From contig JBOHTO010000135.1 in the NCBI GenBank assembly GCA_050733695.1, forward strand, positions 1-64,000: DNA of 64,000 bases, given 5' to 3'. The DNA comes from JBOHTO01 sp050733695. GTDB taxonomy: Bacteria > Gemmatimonadota > Gemmatimonadetes > Gemmatimonadales > Gemmatimonadaceae. The position numbers and the translations under genes were made by a program. Positions 63,950 through 64,000 of this stretch are shown in pieces. A model generated the notes under the pieces. That model was not told the DNA's origin and did no database searches. It saw only the letters and a program-made list of their open reading frames with translations. How positions within the stretch are numbered: position 1 is the first letter of the stretch; every line of letters starts with the position of its first letter.

Positions 63950-64000
63950 GGTCGCGCGACGGGCTTCGGCCCGCGCGGACGCAGCCGCCGCAGGCCCCTC

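Overview
The window is a gene-dense, high-GC bacterial chromosome segment with about 60 protein genes and one tRNA. Most genes are on the minus strand in long runs where stop and start codons overlap (ATGA or GTGA). Several features together suggest a Gram-negative relative of the Gemmatimonadota: lipoboxed TPR proteins, a BshA-type bacillithiol enzyme, an archaeal-type UbiA prenyltransferase, an inositol-lipid gene pair, Bat-type aerotolerance genes and HrcA/CIRCE control of groESL. The phylum is an inference; no 16S gene is present.

Region by region. 1-5.9 kb (minus): gmd and rmd for GDP-6-deoxy-hexose synthesis, carB, and a sugar N-acetyltransferase, probably the end of a surface-polysaccharide locus. 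5.9-9.4 kb (minus): an alpha ribosomal operon rpmJ-rpsM-rpsK-rpsD-rpoA-rplQ-rpmB with its own promoter. 9.4-11.6 kb (plus): a soluble PAS-PAS-GAF histidine kinase. 11.6-16.5 kb (minus): smpB, a murein amidase, a TPR lipoprotein, pyrD and pyrF, all translationally coupled. 16.6 kb: tRNA-Leu(CAG) with a clear promoter. 16.8-19.8 kb: a hypothetical gene, aspartase and a lipoprotein. 20-31.4 kb (minus): an inositol-lipid pair (inositol-phosphate synthase and CDP-alcohol phosphotransferase), the E1 and E2 subunits of a 2-oxoacid dehydrogenase, several small orphan genes, a PHP phosphatase, an SDR whose catalytic Tyr is replaced by His, a cysteine-rich orphan, thioredoxin reductase and a metallo-hydrolase.

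32.1-44.1 kb (plus) is the most distinctive part. It looks like an amino-sugar/murein salvage cluster: an exported NagZ-like lipoprotein, a second NagZ-like domain fused to a serine beta-lactamase, two sodium:solute symporters, a glucosamine-6-phosphate-deaminase-like/PIG-L deacetylase fusion and a BadF-type sugar kinase. An A-type Fe-S carrier gene with its own promoter sits inside it. On the expected logic, exported glycosidases free amino sugars, Na+ symporters import them, the kinase phosphorylates them, and the fusion enzyme deacetylates and deaminates them.

44.1-49.5 kb (minus): two amino-acid transporters and groES-groEL behind a perfect CIRCE operator. 49.5-64 kb (minus): a 12-gene run DUF58, a membrane protein, batA, batB/C, batD/E, mutL, miaA, bshA, a UbiA-type prenyltransferase, uppP, birA and coaX. 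The first gene may begin beyond the right edge.
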